DNA of 64,000 bases from Sciurus carolinensis (lineage: Eukaryota > Chordata > Mammalia > Rodentia > Sciuridae). Positions 60,340 to 64,000 of the stretch are shown piece by piece. Where the stretch lies: NCBI RefSeq assembly GCF_902686445.1, contig NC_062219.1, positions 114,391,160-114,455,159 of the forward strand. The letters run 5' to 3'. Below the pieces are notes generated by a model, which saw only the letters and a program-made list of their open reading frames with translations, made no database searches and was not told the origin of the DNA. Within the stretch, counting starts at the first letter, position 1. Each line of letters starts with the position of its first letter. Position numbers and translations under genes: made by a program.

Positions 60340-62848
60340 GGGAGGCAGGTCACTTGTCAACTTCTGGGCTTTTCATACTAAACTTTCAGAAATCAATCCA
60401 AGACTGTCCTATTTTACTGGATTTGGGGCTTCGAGAAGGTCTTCTCTTGCTTCACGGTAGGAGAATGAATTTGGATGAGGGAAAGCGAAAAGATCTCATG
60501 CTGGGGACCTGGGGTCCAAGGGAACCACGTCCCTCTAGTCTCACAGGCTCCAACCTGGCCCACCTTTCTCTTCCTCTCTCCTTCCCTGGACCCAGTCACT
60601 GAGTCCTGCCCTCTTCTCTAAAATCTCTCCCGCCACCCTCTGCGTTCATTTGCTCCTTGGCTTCCTTGGCCTATTGCCAGCTCCCTCCCAGCCCCAGGCG
60701 CCCTCCACTGCCCCTGCCCCCAAGGCCATGCAACCCACTGACTCATCCTTTCCCGCTGGAGTTTGCGTCCCTCGGGCTACTACTTCCCCTCCAGGCAAAT
60801 GCCAAGGGCTGGGTCAGTGCAGCCCCTGAGAGTTGGGGACGTGGTCCAAGCCCCTCATCCTATTAAAAAGAAACCGAGGCTCCAAGAGGGGCCGTGGCTT
60901 CTCCGAGTTTCCCAGGATTGCCCAGGAATCCAAATCTCACTTGGCATTCAAGGGACCCTGCCCCTCGCTCAGTCCCTCATCCATCCATTAATTCATCCAG
61001 AACACCTTCAGTGCCTAGTGGTCCAGGCCAGGCACCATTCTGAGGAGCGACAACAGTGAACGACAAAGACAAAGGTCGAGGGTCCTAGACACATGGCGCT
61101 CACTGTCCAGTGGGAGAAGGGGAGAAAGACAACAGCACCATACAGCAGGAACTGGACGGCCTGCCCAGGGCACAGAGTGCCAGGGACAAACATTAGACCA
61201 AAGCGGGGGGAGAGTACTGGCCTGCGGGAGGGCTGGGGATGGCCGTCAGAAGGCACCACTGAGGTGTCCGTGAAGGAGGGGAGGAAGTGGACCAGGCGCG
61301 CACGACGGAGGTGTTCCAGGCAGGGGGAGCAGCCCCACCTCCCTCTGCGACATGCAGGTGTGAGGGGGAAGTGGGGTGAGGTTCCCTGAGGGTGGGCCCC
61401 AACTCTGGCCGCGGCCTCCTGAGGCTGGACGGGGACTCACTGAGAAGGTGCCCAGTCCAGAGCTCATGTTCTAGCCTCCTGTCGCTCCCCTGGTCCCAGA
61501 TGGACCCCAGCCCTGCCTCGCCTGCCCGCCTCAGGCTGCCCCCAGCCCCTGCCAGGGAGCGCCAGCACTCTGGGCCACACTGTGATTTTTTGGCTTCTCT
61601 GGCTTGGCGGCACATCAAACTTCATCAGTTCACCTTGGGCCGGTTGCCTCATCCCCACAGATTCTGGACAAACTCTAAGGGCCACGACTGAGCTGGGTCC
61701 TCTGTGCCTGCTCCCTCTGTGGGCACCATGCTGACAAAATCGGCCTGGGAGCCCTTGGAGCGTGCCTGGCACTCGAGCGCGGTGCTCAGAGAACTTGGCC
61801 TTTCCTCCTTCCTGCTTTGCCACGTTGTCACCCACCTCTGGACTGGGATCACCATTGGAACCCCAGCCTGGGGCTCAGGAGCACACTGGACTGAGGGAAC
61901 AGGATCGTGGCGTCTCAGTTGATCTCTGCCTCCTAACAAGACATCTTAAGCAAGTTCCTCAACCCTCTGAGCCCGTGTCCTCACCCACAAACACAAATAA
62001 ATAAACAAATACTCCCCACTCCCACTCCTGACCTACTTCACGGGGTTGCGAGCTTAAAAGTAATTACATTTGTGAGAATCCCTGGCCAGGCATCGGCACA
62101 TAGTACATCCTCAATAAACACTACCTTCCTCCCTGTCATGCCCAGCAACATGAGGCCACCTCCGTCCCAGCAGTGGAACATATTCATGTGAGGAATTCAG
62201 TTAAATGTTGAACACAATCCTGCTAAGATTACAAAACACCCCAGGTGGCTTATTAGGTGTGAAAATAACTTTTGTGCGAGGAAATTACAGAAAACCTGAC
62301 ATGTGTTGGCAGAACAGAAAAATAGCTGGTTTGCTTGGAACTTTCTGCCAGGTCCCAGGGAAACCCTCAGCCCTAGATGGCAGGGCTGGTGGGGCACCAA
62401 TTTACCTGCCTCACTAGGCTCAGCTGACCCCAGTTGGCTGTCTCAGGCTCCCAGGGCCAGTTCCCTTTCTGGACTCCCCTGTGCCTGAAGGAAAGAAGGA
62501 CAAGAGAGGGGAGGGAGGGGAGGGAAGAGGCTTTTCCAGTCCTTTCTAGGCCTCACCCTGGAGATCGGGGCAGCGTGCCCCAACCCAGGCATCCCGGCAG
62601 GTAGCTCTCATCTCCGTGACAGCCGCTGTCCACCCTGGTGCCCAGGGCCAGTTTGTTAGTCACCTTCTGCCCTTGTTCCTCAGCCCAGGGGCTGGGCAGC
62701 ATGAATGAACACCTGTGTGTCCTGTGCAGGCAGTGGGTTTGCATCACAGGACAGGACCCCCAAATTATGAGATTTGCAGTTTATTATATAGAGTATCTGG
62801 CATGTGAGTCCATCTTGAGAGAGAGCAGGAGGGAAGGAGGGAGGGGGA

Positions 62849-62851
<3 letters not shown>

Positions 62852-62902
<51 letters not shown>
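62852..62902. repeat. (GA)n microsatellite
   Basis: About 25 GA units flanked by GGGA-rich sequence. Confidence 0.95.
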
Positions 62903-62906
<4 letters not shown>

Positions 62907-64000
62907 AAGAGAGAGAGAACCTTATTCTCCAACGTGAATAAATCTTCTCCAGGGAGGAAGGGGAAGGATACAAATCTCTCTGCAGGTGACGCCGTCCCAA
63001 GGCAAGATGGCTGCTCATCACGCTCCAGCAAAGCATGGTCAGTGTCCCTCACTCAATACGCCTCTTTGCAGAAAGGTGAAGGATTGAAAATTGTCTCCCA
63101 GCTGAGAGGACAAAACATTCATGAAACAAAAGTGGTATGCCATAAATAAAGAATGTCTGGAGAATAAAAAAAGAGATCTTGTAAATTAAAAATATTAAAG
63201 AATGAACATTCAAATGCTAGCAAAAGAAGGGATAGAGGAAAATATGAGGAAATCTCCTAAAAGGCAGAACAATGTGGACACAAAGATGGAAATGAGCAGA
63301 GATGGGAAAATGAGATGAATACAGATGATTCCATATGCGACTTATTAATAAGTCATAGAAAACTGGAGGGAGGAAAAAGAACAGAGAGAAGTAACTGTCA
63401 AAGAAATAATCTGTTTTCCAGAACTGAGGACATGGATCCAGAAGGAAAGGCCCTGCGCGTCCAGGCAAGACGGGAAGCGAGCCCCATCCAGGTGCGCCAG
63501 AGGTGGAGTTTTCCGCTGGGAGGTTGCACTGCAGGAGGGCCTGCGTCCTGAGGGTCTGGGTGGTGAGGGGCCATCTGTGAAGAATTTAAAACCGGATGGC
63601 CTTGGGCCATCAGTAGGGCACTTTCCTGTCCTCCTTTATAGCTCTGCATCCTCGGATTCGGAAGACCCCGGAGACCACCTCCCTCCTTCCCTTGCCCTGC
63701 AGTTGCCGACCTGCCCTCACCTCACCCGGGGCTGGCCCCTGCTCGAGGTTCTGCCCTTCTTCTCGCCAGCCTTGCCTGCCCCTCCTCACAGGGGCAGTTC
63801 CTGAGCTCGGAGCCAACCAGGGTCTGGAAGAGCTCCCCATCCCCAGCCCTGGAGGTGCCCACCCGTCCCCACCTCCCACTCTGTGGTCACGGAGAGCCCC
63901 ATGTGACCAGCTGAGACAGATGCTTCCTTCCCTCAGGGGAATGCTGTGTCAGTGACCAGGCGAAGCCCAGAACTGGCATCTGCCTGCCCAGTCATGGGTC

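Larger units (their letters stand above)
60142..64000. other. TREM2 3' flank to window end
   Basis: Contains a GT microsatellite (60299-60339), L2-like sequence (about 60960-61160), MIR-like sequence (about 61930-62120) and a GA repeat (62852-62902). TREML1 would be expected further right, but no signal-peptide or Ig exon of it was seen before 64000. Confidence 0.4.

Noticed and set aside
62638..64000. Start of TREML1
   Set aside because: Expected by synteny, but no signal-peptide or Ig exon with splice sites could be found before the window ends.

Overview
The window is mammalian nuclear DNA: spliced genes with GT-AG introns, LINE-1 and SINE debris, microsatellites and endogenous retrovirus remnants. 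The SINEs point to a squirrel-family rodent (Sciuridae). They are tRNA-like ID elements (GGCTGGGGATGTAGCTCAGT type) and 7SL-derived elements fused to an ID-like 3' half, and the L1 copies end in a 3' tail typical of sciurids as far as I recall. Genus and species cannot be fixed by eye.

The window covers part of the TREM immunoreceptor cluster (human 6p21.1), with all genes on the + strand. From left to right: (i) a terminal transmembrane exon that aligns without gaps to the end of TREML4 (6.56-6.79 kb), whose upstream exons were not found; (ii) complete TREML2 (five coding exons, 24.38-31.78 kb); (iii) a complete six-exon TREM-like receptor with an uncharged membrane span and two cytoplasmic ITIMs (35.76-41.80 kb); (iv) complete TREM2 (five coding exons, 55.51-60.14 kb). 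TREML1 is expected next by synteny but does not start before 64 kb.

The left 22 kb is mostly repeats: a young L1 3' end (1-835), an ancient L1 (about 0.84-4.34 kb), a 5'-inverted L1 (4.4-5.4 kb), a broken gammaretrovirus-like provirus on the minus strand (11.2-15.7 kb, inserted into an older L1-like element), and a long minus-strand L1 composite (about 18.2-21.85 kb). A 366-bp solo LTR with a perfect 6-bp target duplication lies antisense inside intron 5 of the ITIM gene.

Functionally the cluster pairs DAP12-type receptors with an inhibitory one. TREM2 and the TREML4-like exon have a lysine in the membrane. The middle gene has ITIMs and no charged residue there. TREML2 has neither and ends in a species-specific tail. 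I see no CRISPR, bacterial or clearly new multi-gene system. The most interesting items are the intact ITIM receptor, the Arg at the TREM2 shedding site, the frameshifted TREML2 tail, and the solo LTR inside the ITIM gene.
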